Shown here piece after piece: positions 1-9,288 of a stretch of 35,105 nt of DNA. The stretch is from assembly GCA_025359915.1 (NCBI GenBank), contig JANYDE010000043.1, positions 1-35,105 of the forward strand. The letters are read 5' to 3'. Positions within the stretch are counted from its first letter, which is position 1, and every line of letters starts with the position of its first letter. The stretch comes from Chamaesiphon sp. 336R_metabinner_41 (GTDB taxonomy: Bacteria > Cyanobacteriota > Cyanobacteriia > Cyanobacteriales > Chamaesiphonaceae). The position numbers were made by a program, and so were the translations under genes. The notes under the pieces are model-generated. The model made no database searches. It was not told where the DNA came from and worked only from the letters and a program-made list of their open reading frames with translations.

Positions 1-141
1 ACTTTTAAGGGTAGTCTCAAGCAAAAATCTAAGCGTGCCGCCATGGATAATCGTTATATGCTTACTTTGTTAGCCTCCGCCTTCCCCGCATCCACAACTA
101 CTGCCTCGTTGTCAATAGCGTTTGAGGTGCGCTTACCCTGA
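1..141 (+). CDS. Possible 3' end of an unidentified protein (partial)
   Basis: The first reading frame is open from the window edge for 46 codons and ends at a TGA at 139-141. The peptide has a basic start (KQKSKRAAMDNRY) followed by a mildly hydrophobic stretch rich in Ser, Thr and Ala. I do not recognise the family. It is only a fragment, so the open frame could be chance. A 17-bp sequence resembling one end of the 73-bp element described at 30692 begins at the stop codon, so the original gene end may have been altered by a repeat. Confidence 0.3.
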   Translation, partial: TFKGSLKQKSKRAAMDNRYMLTLLASAFPASTTTASLSIAFEVRLP

Positions 142-238
142 GAATAAAACCGCCGCTTCATGAATTGCCCCTACTAGATTTTTTTAGGATCTACTAAATC
201 AATGGAGAATACGGGCTGATATATCCATCGTAATAATC

Positions 239-268
239 CAATTATCAATTATCAATTATCAATTAATT
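239..268. repeat. Heptamer tandem array, unit AATTATC
   Basis: About four head-to-tail copies of a 7-bp unit lie at the 3' end of mnmA. On the mnmA coding strand the unit reads as TGATAAT and supplies the mnmA stop codon. This is the STRR type known from cyanobacteria. Confidence 0.9.
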
Positions 269-1329
269 ATCGGATCGATAATACCGCCACCAAGCACTAT
301 ATCCCCGTCATACCATACCGCAGCTTGACCTGGAGTAATTCCAAATTGGGGTTCGTCAAAGACTAACTTAATCTTGTTTCCTGCCAGCGGAATTACGCTC
401 ACAGGTACGGCTTCAGAGCGATAGCGAACTTGTACCTCGGCGCGAATCGGGGTAGTTGGTTGGGGGATGGATACCCAATTGACTCGATCGACTGTACACT
501 CGATTCCATGAGTCTCTTCGCGCGAGCCGACGACTACCCGATTTTTGCCTGCATCGAGGGAGACGACATACAGGGGTTCGGGTGCCGCGATCCCGATACC
601 GCGACGTTGACCGATCGTGTAATGATGGATACCTAGATGTTGACCTAATACTGCGCCTTGAGTATTGACAATTTCACCAGGACGTTCGTTGATATATTGG
701 TCGAGAAAAGTTTTCATCGAACCATGTTTTTCGACGAGACAAAGATCTTGACTTTCGGGTTTATCGGCGGTGGATAAATTCAATCCCGCCGCAATTTCTC
801 GTGTTTGAGTTTTGAGCGTATCCCCCAGGGGGAACAGAGTCGCCGCGAGAATATCTTGCTCTAAATCGTAGAGAAAATAAGTTTGATCCTTGGATCTGTC
901 GATCGCCCGTCGTAATTGATACCGTTGTAAATTATCATCATAGGTAATTCGCGCATAGTGCCCAGTGGCGATATAATCAGCCCCTAACACTTCTTTGGCA
1001 TACTTGACCATTGGTCCAAATTTGACCGCCTTATTGCACTGGGAACAGGGCAACGGAGTAATCCCCGCTTCATACCCAGCAACTAAATAATCAATAATAT
1101 ATTGCTCGAAAGTATCGCGACTATCGACAATCTCATGGGTAATCCCTAATTGTTCGCAAATTTTCGCAGCATCTACCATTCCTTCCGAACAGCACTGCCC
1201 CTTACCCCGCATCAACCATAGGGTTAGACCCAGGACATCATAACCTTGTTCACACAGAATGGCAGCGGCAACAGAACTGTCTACCCCACCAGAGAGTCCA
1301 ACGACGACTTTTTTTGTAGATGGCAACAT
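259..1329 (-). CDS. mnmA: tRNA-specific 2-thiouridylase MnmA
   Basis: The enzyme thiolates U34 of the Lys, Glu and Gln tRNAs in the cytoplasm, using ATP and relayed persulfide sulfur. The PP-loop motif SGGVDSS lies near the N-terminus. Two conserved cysteines are visible: one in the CSQC stretch (about residue 98) and one in SQDLC (about residue 197). A GHYAR motif and the C-terminal beta-barrel region are also present. The frame extends upstream to an ATG at 1371, but those 14 extra residues are atypical. The ATG at 1329 follows an AAGAAG purine run and puts the PP-loop at the usual distance. The last residues (PIIN) and the stop codon are encoded by the heptamer array. It stands alone on this strand, divergent from the OPX gene. 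Confidence 0.95.
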   Translation of the reverse strand: MLPSTKKVVVGLSGGVDSSVAAAILCEQGYDVLGLTLWLMRGKGQCCSEGMVDAAKICEQLGITHEIVDSRDTFEQYIIDYLVAGYEAGITPLPCSQCNKAVKFGPMVKYAKEVLGADYIATGHYARITYDDNLQRYQLRRAIDRSKDQTYFLYDLEQDILAATLFPLGDTLKTQTREIAAGLNLSTADKPESQDLCLVEKHGSMKTFLDQYINERPGEIVNTQGAVLGQHLGIHHYTIGQRRGIGIAAPEPLYVVSLDAGKNRVVVGSREETHGIECTVDRVNWVSIPQPTTPIRAEVQVRYRSEAVPVSVIPLAGNKIKLVFDEPQFGITPGQAAVWYDGDIVLGGGIIDPIIN

Positions 1330-1922
1330 TAGCTTCTTTTCTATAACTCGCCCACTACTTAAATTTAACACTTATGGCTGGGATTGAACGGCATAAATGT
1401 AAGTACTCCCTTCCCACCCAGAAAATAGACTACTTAGGATCACCGTTACACACGAATAACCCATCCACTGTCTTGAAAAGGTGCTCCCTTGGGGAAACCC
1501 CAAGACCGCACTTTTCGCTATCCACCATTCACTATTCACTCACTATTCTAGATATCTAATTCTTCACTAGGAAGGGAGTAGCTATTTTTTGAGAGCAGAT
1601 TGGGCATAATAAGTGCAACTAGTATGGATAGTTACAAGATCGGGTGTAAGCTACGCAGGGGAACATCAAACAGCCCTTCAGCGTCTTTAAACATCTAGAT
1701 CGCAATTACACAAAAGACAATCCAAAGGCATAAATCGACCAGGTACAATCCATAGTTAATATCCTCACCTCATCTTATTTTCCCGAAGACTCGATCGATC
1801 GAGATTACTTAGGACTAGAATTCTGAAAAGGTACGATAAAACACTGAGGGTAAAATCCAGCTCCAAGCCTTAAACTAGGTTATGAAACGTCAACCCGATC
1901 GCGAATAATATATACATCTTTT
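1330..1922. other. Intergenic region between mnmA and the OPX gene
   Basis: About 590 bp between two divergent genes. It holds one dispersed repeat (1469-1519) and presumably the promoters of both neighbours. The sequence is otherwise AT-rich and without a convincing gene. The 61-codon plus-strand frame at 1374-1559 runs across the repeat and is not believed to be coding. Confidence 0.6.
1469..1519 (+). repeat. Dispersed repeat, element-free copy of the repeat at 30669-30793
   Basis: It starts TGTCTTGAAAAGGTGCTCC and ends GACCGCACTTTTCGCT. The same two halves occur at 30669-30793, where they are separated by the 73-bp element. Here they are joined by only CTT. This copy therefore represents the site without the insertion. 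Confidence 0.8.
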
Positions 1923-3815
1923 ATGAATACTGCTAGTTTGCGGACTTACATCTACAAAAGTCTAATCCTTGGTTTAGTGCCAGTATTGACAGTCGTCAAT
2001 TTTCAGTCAATTAGTGTCGCAGATCCAGTGCAGACAAGTAAGCCAAAAACTTCAGCTAAATCTTTGACGCATAAAGTAATCGCAGCAGCACCAATCAAGG
2101 CAAGCAAACCAAATACTCCAGCCAAGGCACCCAAGAAAGTAGCCACGCCCCCAAATAATAGTAATTTTGCAGATTCCTACACCCTCGGTCCTGGGGACAG
2201 ATTGCGAGTAGATATCTTTAACGTGCCAGAATATAGTGGTGAATTTTATGTACTGGGAGATGGTTCGATCAATCTTCCGGTAGTTGGTTCGATTCCCCTG
2301 CAAGGATTGACTATCCAAAAATCCTCTGCATTACTCACAGCTTATTTCTCTCGCTACGTCAAACGTCCAATTGTCACCATCAGCGTCCTCGCGCCCCGCC
2401 CCGTCCAATTTGCCATTGCCGGAGAAGTCACTCGCGCTGGTTCTTACACCATTCCCTTTACCCCTGAAAACCGAAAATTCCCCAGTATCAGCCAAGCAAT
2501 CCAATTAGCTGGTGGTACTACTCAAACAGCGAATTTACGTCAAGTTCAAGTCCGGCGTGCCGCTACAGGTAGGATTTTGACTGTCAACCTTTTTGATGTG
2601 CTCCAACGGGGCAATACTGCGCAAGACATCACCTTACGCGATGGAGATACCATTTACATTTCTCGCTCTGAAGCTGTCAGCGTTGCCGACAGATTACGAT
2701 TATCAGGCTCTAACCTAGCCAATCAAGATGCTACTGTCAAAGTGGCAATTTTGGGCGAAGTTGGTAAACCAGGTACCTACACACTCAGAGGCGAACCTGG
2801 TGCCTCAGTTGGCGGCAATACTGGAAGGATTACGCCACCGACGCTGACAGAAGCTATTAAAATAGCTGGTGGTAGCACCGCTTCAGCAGATTTAAGCAAA
2901 ATCAGAGTGCGCCGCAATACTCGGACAGGTCCAGGTCAAACAGTGCCAATCAACTTGATGAGTCTGTTGCAATCAGGTGATTTTGGTCAGGATATCATCC
3001 TCCAAGATGGCGATACAATTCTGCTGCCAACAGCATCCGAGATCAACAATGCCAGTAGTGCTTTAGTTGCAGCATCCAACCTCGGACCACAGGCAATCAC
3101 GCCTCCGAAAGTAATTGTGGTAGGTGAAGTCAATCGCCCTGGTACCTATACCGTCAAGAGTGAGAGTAATAATACTAACAATAATACTCAGTTGACTGGA
3201 ACTGTGGCTCTGCCAACCGTTACCAGTGCCATTCAAGCCGCATCTGGCATTAAACCCACGGCGAATATTCGTCAGATCCAATTGATTCGGACTACCCGTA
3301 ATGGCGAACAAAAAATTGCCATCGATTTATTTAAGTTGCTTCAGCAAGGAGATGGTAGTCAGGATATCATTATCCAAGAAGGCGATCGAATTTTTATCCC
3401 CATCGCTCAAACTGCTAATAATCAGGATGTAGAATTGATCGCATCTTCAACGTTCTCCCCTGCGGCGATTAAAGTCAATGTCATCGGTGAGATTGCCACT
3501 AAAGCTGGTAAGGGTGGCACCATCGATGTACCACCAAATACAACTCTCAATCAAGCACTGTTGATTGCTGGTGGTTTTGATAATGTTCGCTCAAATAAAA
3601 ATGAGGTTGACTTTATCCGGCTCAATCCCAATGGGACTGTCACCAAACGGATGATCAAACTCAATTTTGCCAGAGGTATCGATCCTGAGAACAACCCTCG
3701 CTTGCAAAACAATGACACGATTGTAATTGGGCGCAACAACTTAACACGGGTTGGTGATGGCTTCAGTACGATCCTCGCTCCGTTTGGCGGGTTACTTAAT
3801 ATTATCAAGTTCTAG
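1923..3815 (+). CDS. Polysaccharide export protein, OPX family, with several SLBB domains
   Basis: It is predicted to be a periplasmic or outer-membrane component of exopolysaccharide or capsule export. A hydrophobic N-terminal segment (about residues 12-33) looks like a signal peptide, with no lipobox cysteine. A Pro/Ala/Lys-rich linker follows. The Poly_export domain spans about 84-157 (SYTLGPGDRLRVDIF and LGDGSINLPVVG). Three to four SLBB domains follow, each opening with a GEV..PGTYT-type strand near 166, 277 and 401, with a more divergent one near 520. At 630 residues it is longer than Wza because of the extra SLBB units. It is not next to the wzm/wzt locus at 18-20 kb. Serving as that system's outer-membrane exit is an inference. 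The structured repeat at 3828 follows its stop codon. Confidence 0.88.
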   Translation: MNTASLRTYIYKSLILGLVPVLTVVNFQSISVADPVQTSKPKTSAKSLTHKVIAAAPIKASKPNTPAKAPKKVATPPNNSNFADSYTLGPGDRLRVDIFNVPEYSGEFYVLGDGSINLPVVGSIPLQGLTIQKSSALLTAYFSRYVKRPIVTISVLAPRPVQFAIAGEVTRAGSYTIPFTPENRKFPSISQAIQLAGGTTQTANLRQVQVRRAATGRILTVNLFDVLQRGNTAQDITLRDGDTIYISRSEAVSVADRLRLSGSNLANQDATVKVAILGEVGKPGTYTLRGEPGASVGGNTGRITPPTLTEAIKIAGGSTASADLSKIRVRRNTRTGPGQTVPINLMSLLQSGDFGQDIILQDGDTILLPTASEINNASSALVAASNLGPQAITPPKVIVVGEVNRPGTYTVKSESNNTNNNTQLTGTVALPTVTSAIQAASGIKPTANIRQIQLIRTTRNGEQKIAIDLFKLLQQGDGSQDIIIQEGDRIFIPIAQTANNQDVELIASSTFSPAAIKVNVIGEIATKAGKGGTIDVPPNTTLNQALLIAGGFDNVRSNKNEVDFIRLNPNGTVTKRMIKLNFARGIDPENNPRLQNNDTIVIGRNNLTRVGDGFSTILAPFGGLLNIIKF

Positions 3816-3827
3816 GCGTTAGGTTTT

Positions 3828-3889
3828 AGGGTTTAAATCTCCCACCGAAAAGGTTGAATGGTTGTTAGAATGGGGTCGAAGACCTGACT
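3828..3889 (+). repeat. Dispersed hairpin repeat, copy 1
   Basis: It lies 12 bp after the OPX stop codon and aligns with 33892-33950. Both copies start AGGG(G)TTTAAAT, then have a stem-loop with a 5-nt loop (3842-3856 here), then a second stem around GAA (3874-3884 here). The second stem differs between copies but stays paired. It may act as a terminator or RNA-stabilising hairpin. Confidence 0.5.
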
Positions 3890-3898
3890 CTAGCAACC

Positions 3899-3918
3899 CA
3901 ATTATCAATTATCAATTA
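3899..3918. repeat. Heptamer array, unit AATTATC
   Basis: About two and a half copies of the 7-bp unit, between the OPX hairpin repeat and the sufU leader. Confidence 0.8.
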
Positions 3919-3991
3919 ACGTAACTAGCTACTAAAGTGGCGATCGATGATAATGGAGATCTGATTATCGATCGATCTGCTTGAGAATGCT

Positions 3992-4468
3992 ATGAATACG
4001 ACTAATTTGCGAGATCTGTACCAACAGGTCATCCTCGAACACTACAAGAAACCAAAACATCGAGGCAAAACTAATCCAATCGATCGATATCAGAAAGGTC
4101 ACAACCCGTCTTGTGGTGATACGATCGAATTAACATTGCAGCTAGATCCTAGCGGCGAACGCATTGCCGATGTCCAATTTGAGGGCGAAGGGTGTGCGAT
4201 TGCAATGGCTTCTGTGGATCTCATGGCTGGAGCCATCGCTGGCAAAACCATCGACGAAGCTCTAGAACTCGTCAAGATTTTTCAGGGCATGATGAAAGGG
4301 GAAACAGAATTTCCCCTAGAGCAACGCAAGCTCAATGTCATGAAAGGAGTTGCTCAATTTCCCGTCCGGATCAAATGCGCCAACCTCGGTTGGCATACCA
4401 TGAAAGCCGCCCTCCAAATGACTGGTGAGGCTAAAATTGCCGATTTTATTACTAATGAAAACGAATAG
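3992..4468 (+). CDS. sufU: SufU-type iron-sulfur cluster assembly protein
   Basis: A cytoplasmic protein of the NifU N-terminal/SufU family, which handles sulfur or a nascent Fe-S cluster delivered by a cysteine desulfurase. The three family cysteines are visible: C41 in PSCGD (with the conserved Asp43), C68 in GEGCAI and C129 in IKCANLGW. The length of 158 residues is normal for SufU. The insert between the second and third cysteines fits SufU better than IscU. The ATG at 3992 follows a CGATCGAT-rich leader. No desulfurase gene is adjacent, so it is not in a suf operon here. An AATTGAT array starts directly after the TAG stop. Confidence 0.9.
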   Translation: MNTTNLRDLYQQVILEHYKKPKHRGKTNPIDRYQKGHNPSCGDTIELTLQLDPSGERIADVQFEGEGCAIAMASVDLMAGAIAGKTIDEALELVKIFQGMMKGETEFPLEQRKLNVMKGVAQFPVRIKCANLGWHTMKAALQMTGEAKIADFITNENE

Positions 4469-4495
4469 TAATTGATAATTGATAATTATTAATTT
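4469..4495. repeat. Heptamer array, unit AATTGAT
   Basis: Two to three 7-bp units begin at the last base or two of the sufU coding region and continue after its stop. Confidence 0.85.
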
Positions 4496-4521
4496 ATAGA
4501 GGTGGGTAGGTAATTTCCATT

Positions 4522-4553
4522 CCCTTTCCCCTTTCCCCTTTCCCCTTTCCCCT
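4522..4553. repeat. Heptamer array, unit CCCTTTC
   Basis: More than four head-to-tail copies of a pyrimidine-only 7-bp unit end 7 bp before the ycf51 ATG. The normal Shine-Dalgarno position is therefore taken by pyrimidines. Confidence 0.9.
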
Positions 4554-4560
4554 AAAACCT

Positions 4561-5079
4561 ATGATTTCAACCGCTGAATTCTTCAAATACTTCCAATGGT
4601 CGGGAATTGCTACAATCGCTTTTGCCGTGGTGACAATCTTGGCATTATTCCTCAACTGGGCGTTTAAATTCCGCTTAGTCGGCGCGACGGGCTTTATGAT
4701 TGTCCTAACATCGGGCTTATTTGCCCTGGGTTTGGTGCCTATCGTTCATACCAATGTCCCTGGCGCACTGCATTACTCGCTAATTTATGATAACGGTAGC
4801 GATCGAGCTACAATCGTAGTAGCAGCACCTGTCACCGAAGCGGGATTAGATGCAACATTACGTCAAGCCGCAGCCGACCTATATTCTTATGGTCGTTCTG
4901 GCTCCGCTGATAAACAACTGAAAGTCCGTGCTAGAAGTGTCATCCATCCGCGCCCAGGAGTCTCTGAACCGCTAGTATTAGGCGAAGTGACCCGTTCCCT
5001 CAGTGGTGGCGAAGAAGGTGCCTTAGATGTCAGAATCGATCGAGCTAATTTGGCGAAAGTAGTTCAAACAAAAGCTTAA
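4561..5079 (+). CDS. ycf51: Ycf51-family membrane protein
   Basis: This matches the Ycf51 family (DUF2518), found in cyanobacteria and some plastids and of unknown function. Two hydrophobic helices are evident, at about residues 15-33 and 39-60. A soluble part of about 110 residues follows, with the pattern HYSLIYDNGSDRATIVVAAP. The 172-residue length agrees with the family. The start sits directly after a CCCTTTC heptamer array and has no purine-rich ribosome-binding site, so translation may start by another route. Function cannot be inferred from the sequence. Confidence 0.85.
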   Translation: MISTAEFFKYFQWSGIATIAFAVVTILALFLNWAFKFRLVGATGFMIVLTSGLFALGLVPIVHTNVPGALHYSLIYDNGSDRATIVVAAPVTEAGLDATLRQAAADLYSYGRSGSADKQLKVRARSVIHPRPGVSEPLVLGEVTRSLSGGEEGALDVRIDRANLAKVVQTKA

Positions 5080-5164
5080 AATTAATCTATTTGAGTTAGT
5101 GACGCATCTTTCGTGGGAACAATAGGAGAAGTTGTAAGGATAGATATTTTGCACATCTGTCTTG

Positions 5165-5208
5165 CTAGACGCTTTGCGTTTCCAGCAGCTTCTCCCTGAC
5201 GGAGAAAC
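5165..5208. repeat. Small hairpin repeat
   Basis: The stem TTCTCC / GGAGAA (5190-5195 with 5201-5206) encloses a 5-nt loop. Just upstream is an imperfect dyad around GACGCTTTGCGTT. Sequences of this type recur in cyanobacterial intergenic DNA. No gene lies in the gap between ycf51 and the next gene. Confidence 0.5.
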
Positions 5209-5323
5209 CACAACATATCGCCAAGGACGAGGCAATGTTAATAGTATGATTAGCCTCGCCTAAATCGAAACGATACAAGTAGCGTCCGCCTGACTAAAAT
5301 TTAGATAAAAGCTGGTTAACTTC

Positions 5324-6352
5324 ATGAGGATTAATGACCCAAACTTACTTCAACAAGTCGTTAACTACCTAGATAAACATCAAGAGGCAGTTCGCATCAA
5401 AAAAATGCTGTATTGTCTATGTACTGGTAGATGGGAAAAAGACAAAGATTATTTAAACTCGATTAATTTTCAATATTTAATCGAGCAAATAGTTAGAGAA
5501 AATAATACACTAGATCTGTTTAGAGTATTGTTGCAAAACCTGATTGGTACAGTTAATAAACCAAAAAAATATATTGAGGTCGCTAAAGTAATTTACTTAG
5601 CCATCGGACAATTGTACCCTGAATTTAATCAGGAACATGGTGGTCGATCGAAGACAGCTCCACCGAAAGTCGAAGCGGTATCATCACCAATGATACCTCA
5701 ACCAGAGCATACTCATGCAACGATCGATCGCCCTGTGCCTTCGTCATTTCAGCGTGCTTACGCACCAGAACAGACTCAAGCATTGACAAGTCAGCATGTG
5801 CCTTCGTCATTTCAACGTGCTTATGCGCCAGAACAGACTCAGGCATTGACAAGTCAGCATGTGCCTTCGTCATTTCAACGTGCTTATGCACCAGAACAAA
5901 CTCAACAATTTGAAGTTCAAGCACCTATTGATAATGATGTAGATGAGTCTGCATACGAAACTTTTTGTGCGCCAGATCCCTCAGAACAAGGGCAATACGA
6001 CAATCCCGAAGATCGGCATGATGAATTCACCATTCCTGAATACGATCCCTTTGTCTTGCGGCAAAGTGTGATGACCTACGCAAATCCTTTGCGTGCCAAA
6101 ATAATTTTGTTGTTGATGCTGCGACCTGACTTTAACTTTAGCAGCCAGTCGGTCACGATGATGCGAGAATATCAGCTCGACGACCTTTTATTAGAACTAC
6201 TTAAAGCTTACCCCTCAATGCCAGAACTAGAAGAAACCATGACTTTTGTTGTCGAGCAGCTAGCCGAGATTGAGGAGTATGGGAAGGCTGCAAGTGGATT
6301 GCTACAATCTTTAATACCTTTATATACAAGTAAAACACGAGGTGGACGGTAG
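5324..6352 (+). CDS. Unknown two-domain protein with a tandem-repeat linker
   Basis: 342 residues, soluble, no signal peptide. The N-terminal part (about 1-105) is helical and basic (IKKMLYCLCTGRWEKDKDYL). The C-terminal part (about 244-342) is helical and starts near YDPFVLRQSVMTY, with ANPLRAKIILLLML. Between them is a Pro/Gln/Ser-rich linker with 2.7 near-identical copies of a 21-residue unit (about residues 138-195), encoded by a 63-bp tandem repeat. I believe similar N-plus-C pairs occur in other cyanobacteria as hypothetical proteins, but I cannot name the family or function. A strong bidirectional hairpin follows at 6435-6473. Confidence 0.75.
   Translation: MRINDPNLLQQVVNYLDKHQEAVRIKKMLYCLCTGRWEKDKDYLNSINFQYLIEQIVRENNTLDLFRVLLQNLIGTVNKPKKYIEVAKVIYLAIGQLYPEFNQEHGGRSKTAPPKVEAVSSPMIPQPEHTHATIDRPVPSSFQRAYAPEQTQALTSQHVPSSFQRAYAPEQTQALTSQHVPSSFQRAYAPEQTQQFEVQAPIDNDVDESAYETFCAPDPSEQGQYDNPEDRHDEFTIPEYDPFVLRQSVMTYANPLRAKIILLLMLRPDFNFSSQSVTMMREYQLDDLLLELLKAYPSMPELEETMTFVVEQLAEIEEYGKAASGLLQSLIPLYTSKTRGGR
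5735..5908 (+). repeat. 63-bp in-frame tandem repeat
   Basis: The units are 5735-5797, 5798-5860 and a partial one at 5861-5908. They differ at only a few, mostly synonymous, positions. Each encodes a 21-residue segment containing SSFQRAYAPEQTQ. The near-identity suggests recent expansion and likely length polymorphism between strains. Confidence 0.9.
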
Positions 6353-6434
6353 TTATTGAGATTGAAGGTGACGCTCTCACCGCTAATCGGAGTAACACTT
6401 TGGCGGGAGTACCTCGGAGGATGAGATGGAATCG

Positions 6435-6473
6435 AAAAGTGAGGTCTTAGGGTTTCTCCAAGACCTCACTTTT
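6435..6473. terminator. Hairpin terminator, likely bidirectional
   Basis: A perfect 14-bp stem (AAAAGTGAGGTCTT with its complement at 6460-6473) closes an 11-nt loop. It carries a T tract on the right side and an A tract on the left. It lies 82 bp after the stop of the 342-residue gene. Confidence 0.75.
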
Positions 6474-6550
6474 TGAAGACAGATGTGAGTTTGCATAGTT
6501 AATTGAGCTACTCTATTAAACGTTGGCTGTCTTGTGAGAGAAGATTAATT

Positions 6551-7150
6551 ATGGTAAGAACTGCATCGACAATGTTACCTTTGGGCGTGAGTGCGCCAGA
6601 CTTTGAGCTAACTGATGTGGTTAGTGGCGCACCGATTTCCCTGGCGACTTTTGCGGGTAAACCAGCATTGCTGGTGATGTTTATTTCGGTTCACTGTCCA
6701 TTTGTCAAGCACGTTCAAACCCAATTGGCGCAGATTGGCAAGGATTATGCCAGTCAAGGTTTGGCAATGGTGGGAATTAGCCCCAATGACATCGAGAAAT
6801 ATCCTGATGATGCTCCAGAGCATTTACAAGCTTTAGCCCATGCTGAGGGGTTTAATTTCCCACTCTGTTGCGATGCTAGTCAAGCTGTGGCGAAGGTTTA
6901 TACGGCTGCTTGTACGCCTGATTTCTTTTTATTCGATGCCGAACGACATTTAGCTTATCGGGGACAATTAGATGATAGTCGTCCTTCTAATGGTAAACCA
7001 GTTACTGGACAAGATTTACGGGATGCGATCGAATCCTTACTCGCCGGAAAAGATGTAGATCCCAATCAACGCCCCAGTATTGGCTGCAATATCAAGTGGA
7101 TTGAAGGCAATGCGCCGGAGTATTTTACGGGTGTTAGAGCAGAGGAATAG
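6551..7150 (+). CDS. Thioredoxin-fold redoxin (AhpC/TSA-like)
   Basis: A thioredoxin-fold protein of the peroxiredoxin-like class. After a short N-terminal extension it has APDFELTDV, then a beta strand ending in SVHCPFVKH. The active-site motif is C-P-F-V rather than C-x-x-C, which is usual for this subfamily. Further cysteines occur in PLCCD and AACTPDFFLFD. The cis-proline region TPDFFLFD is intact. The C-terminus (IGCNIKW) is also typical. The frame is open from a TTG at 6503, but the ATG at 6551 follows GAGAGAAG at good spacing. The substrate is not known. The TAG stop overlaps the left arm of an inverted repeat. Confidence 0.85.
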   Translation: MVRTASTMLPLGVSAPDFELTDVVSGAPISLATFAGKPALLVMFISVHCPFVKHVQTQLAQIGKDYASQGLAMVGISPNDIEKYPDDAPEHLQALAHAEGFNFPLCCDASQAVAKVYTAACTPDFFLFDAERHLAYRGQLDDSRPSNGKPVTGQDLRDAIESLLAGKDVDPNQRPSIGCNIKWIEGNAPEYFTGVRAEE

Positions 7151-7230
7151 TAGGTTGGGTTGAAGCATGAAACCCAACATCTGGATGTTGGTGTGTTCGT
7201 TGGGTTTTGCTTGCGCGCAACCCAACCTAC
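7150..7230. repeat. Inverted repeat with 12-bp arms (GTAGGTTGGGTT)
   Basis: The left arm is 7150-7161 and the right arm 7219-7230, a perfect 12-bp match. The left half, through AAACCCAACA, recurs almost exactly in reverse orientation at 32877-32906. Together they form a dispersed repeat family. The hairpin could end transcription between the redoxin gene and sqdB. Confidence 0.75.
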
Positions 7231-7347
7231 AGATCTATTTTTATTTCCTATCTGTCTGAATTTAACCAATTCTTAACCGTAATTTCGCGAAATTGCGGTT
7301 TACTGTTCGTGTCTGTCCTGATACATTGAGCGAGTGTTGGCGCGTAA

Positions 7348-8520
<1,173 letters not shown>

Positions 8521-8623
8521 GGGAATAGGGAATAGGGAATAGGGAATGTAAGCCTTCTAAACATTAAAACCATAACCTTCAATCTCTAACCCCTAACCCC
8601 TATCCCCTATTCCCTATCCCCTA
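8521..8623. repeat. Two facing heptamer arrays (GGGAATA and CCCCTAT/CCCTATT)
   Basis: The array at 8521-8547 is G-rich and the one at 8587-8623 is C-rich and roughly complementary. The transcript between sqdB and psbU could therefore fold into a long imperfect hairpin. It may serve as a terminator, but this was not tested. Confidence 0.7.
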
Positions 8624-8674
8624 ATTAAGGTAAGATAATGAAAAATAAGATGCTGTGTTAGGAGAAACATTTTT

Positions 8675-9097
8675 ATGAAACGGTTCGCCCGTCTACTCGT
8701 TGCCTTCAGTCTCTGCTTGACTTGTTTCGTTGGTGTCTCCCAGCAAGCAATGGCGGCTAGTTTGAATACCTCAATGATGTTAGCTGCTGCTCCAGCGGCT
8801 GGAGAAGTCATTACCAATACTGCTGATGCTAAATTAAGTACAGAATTTGGCAAGAAAATCGATCTAAATAATACTAACGTTCGATCGTTCCGCAAGTATG
8901 CTGGTCTGTATCCTGCTATCGCTAAAAAGGTAGTAGACAATGCTCCCTACAAAACTGTCGAAGATGTATTGAACATTCCTGGTTTAAGCGAAAAGCAAAA
9001 AGAAACGCTGACCGCCAACCTCGAAAACTTCACACTGACTACTACCGATGATACCTTTAACGAAGGCGGCGATCGCTATAACAACGGTTATTACTAA
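8675..9097 (+). CDS. psbU: Photosystem II 12 kDa extrinsic protein PsbU
   Basis: A lumenal extrinsic subunit that stabilises the oxygen-evolving cluster. The N-terminus is a signal peptide: basic start MKRFAR, hydrophobic core, and likely cleavage after AMA near residue 27. The mature part carries the PsbU helix-hairpin-helix-like region: [23 protein letters not shown] and [14 protein letters not shown]. The 140-residue length is typical. A clear ribosome-binding site (AGGAGAAA) lies 8-9 nt before the ATG. A rho-independent terminator follows at 9141-9169. Confidence 0.96.
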   Translation: MKRFARLLVAFSLCLTCFVGVSQQAMAASLNTSMMLAAAPAAGEVITNTADAKLSTEFGKKIDLNNTNVRSFRKYAGLYPAIAKKVVDNAPYKTVEDVLNIPGLSEKQKETLTANLENFTLTTTDDTFNEGGDRYNNGYY

Positions 9098-9140
9098 TCA
9101 TAATTTTTGGTAATCGACAAATTTATCCCTATTCCCATTC

Positions 9141-9169
9141 CCCACTCACTTTCAGAGTGGGATTTTTTT
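9141..9169 (+). terminator. Rho-independent terminator of psbU
   Basis: Stem CCCACTC / GAGTGGG with a 7-nt loop, then A and seven T. It lies 44 bp after the psbU stop codon. Confidence 0.85.
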
Positions 9170-9193
9170 GTGTCAATCATCACAGATAATGAA

Positions 9194-9225
9194 GAGATGG
9201 GAGATGGGAGATGGGAGATGGGAGA
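9194..9225. repeat. Heptamer array, unit GATGGGA
   Basis: About four copies of a purine-rich 7-bp unit between psbU and nadB. Confidence 0.85.
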
Positions 9226-9250
9226 GAAGAAAAATATTAGAGCAAAGTCC

Positions 9251-9288
9251 TCCCACACTCCCCTACTCCCACACTCCCCTACTCCCCT
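9251..9288. repeat. 16-bp tandem repeat abutting the nadB start
   Basis: Two exact copies of TCCCACACTCCCCTAC plus a partial third run right up to the nadB ATG. No Shine-Dalgarno-like purines are present. Confidence 0.85.

Noticed and set aside
141-157. Third, truncated copy of the 73-bp element at the 5' edge
   Set aside because: Only about 17 bp resemble one end, with mismatches. This is too little to call a copy.
5625-5924. 99-codon minus-strand frame with repeated peptide
   Set aside because: It is the antisense shadow of the 63-bp tandem repeat in the 342-residue gene.
6503-6551. Redoxin start at the TTG at 6503
   Set aside because: The 16 extra residues are not typical. The ATG at 6551 has a good GAGAGAAG ribosome-binding site.
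8521-8623. CRISPR-like array between sqdB and psbU
   Set aside because: The units are 7 bp and head to tail without spacers, so this is an STRR-type microsatellite.
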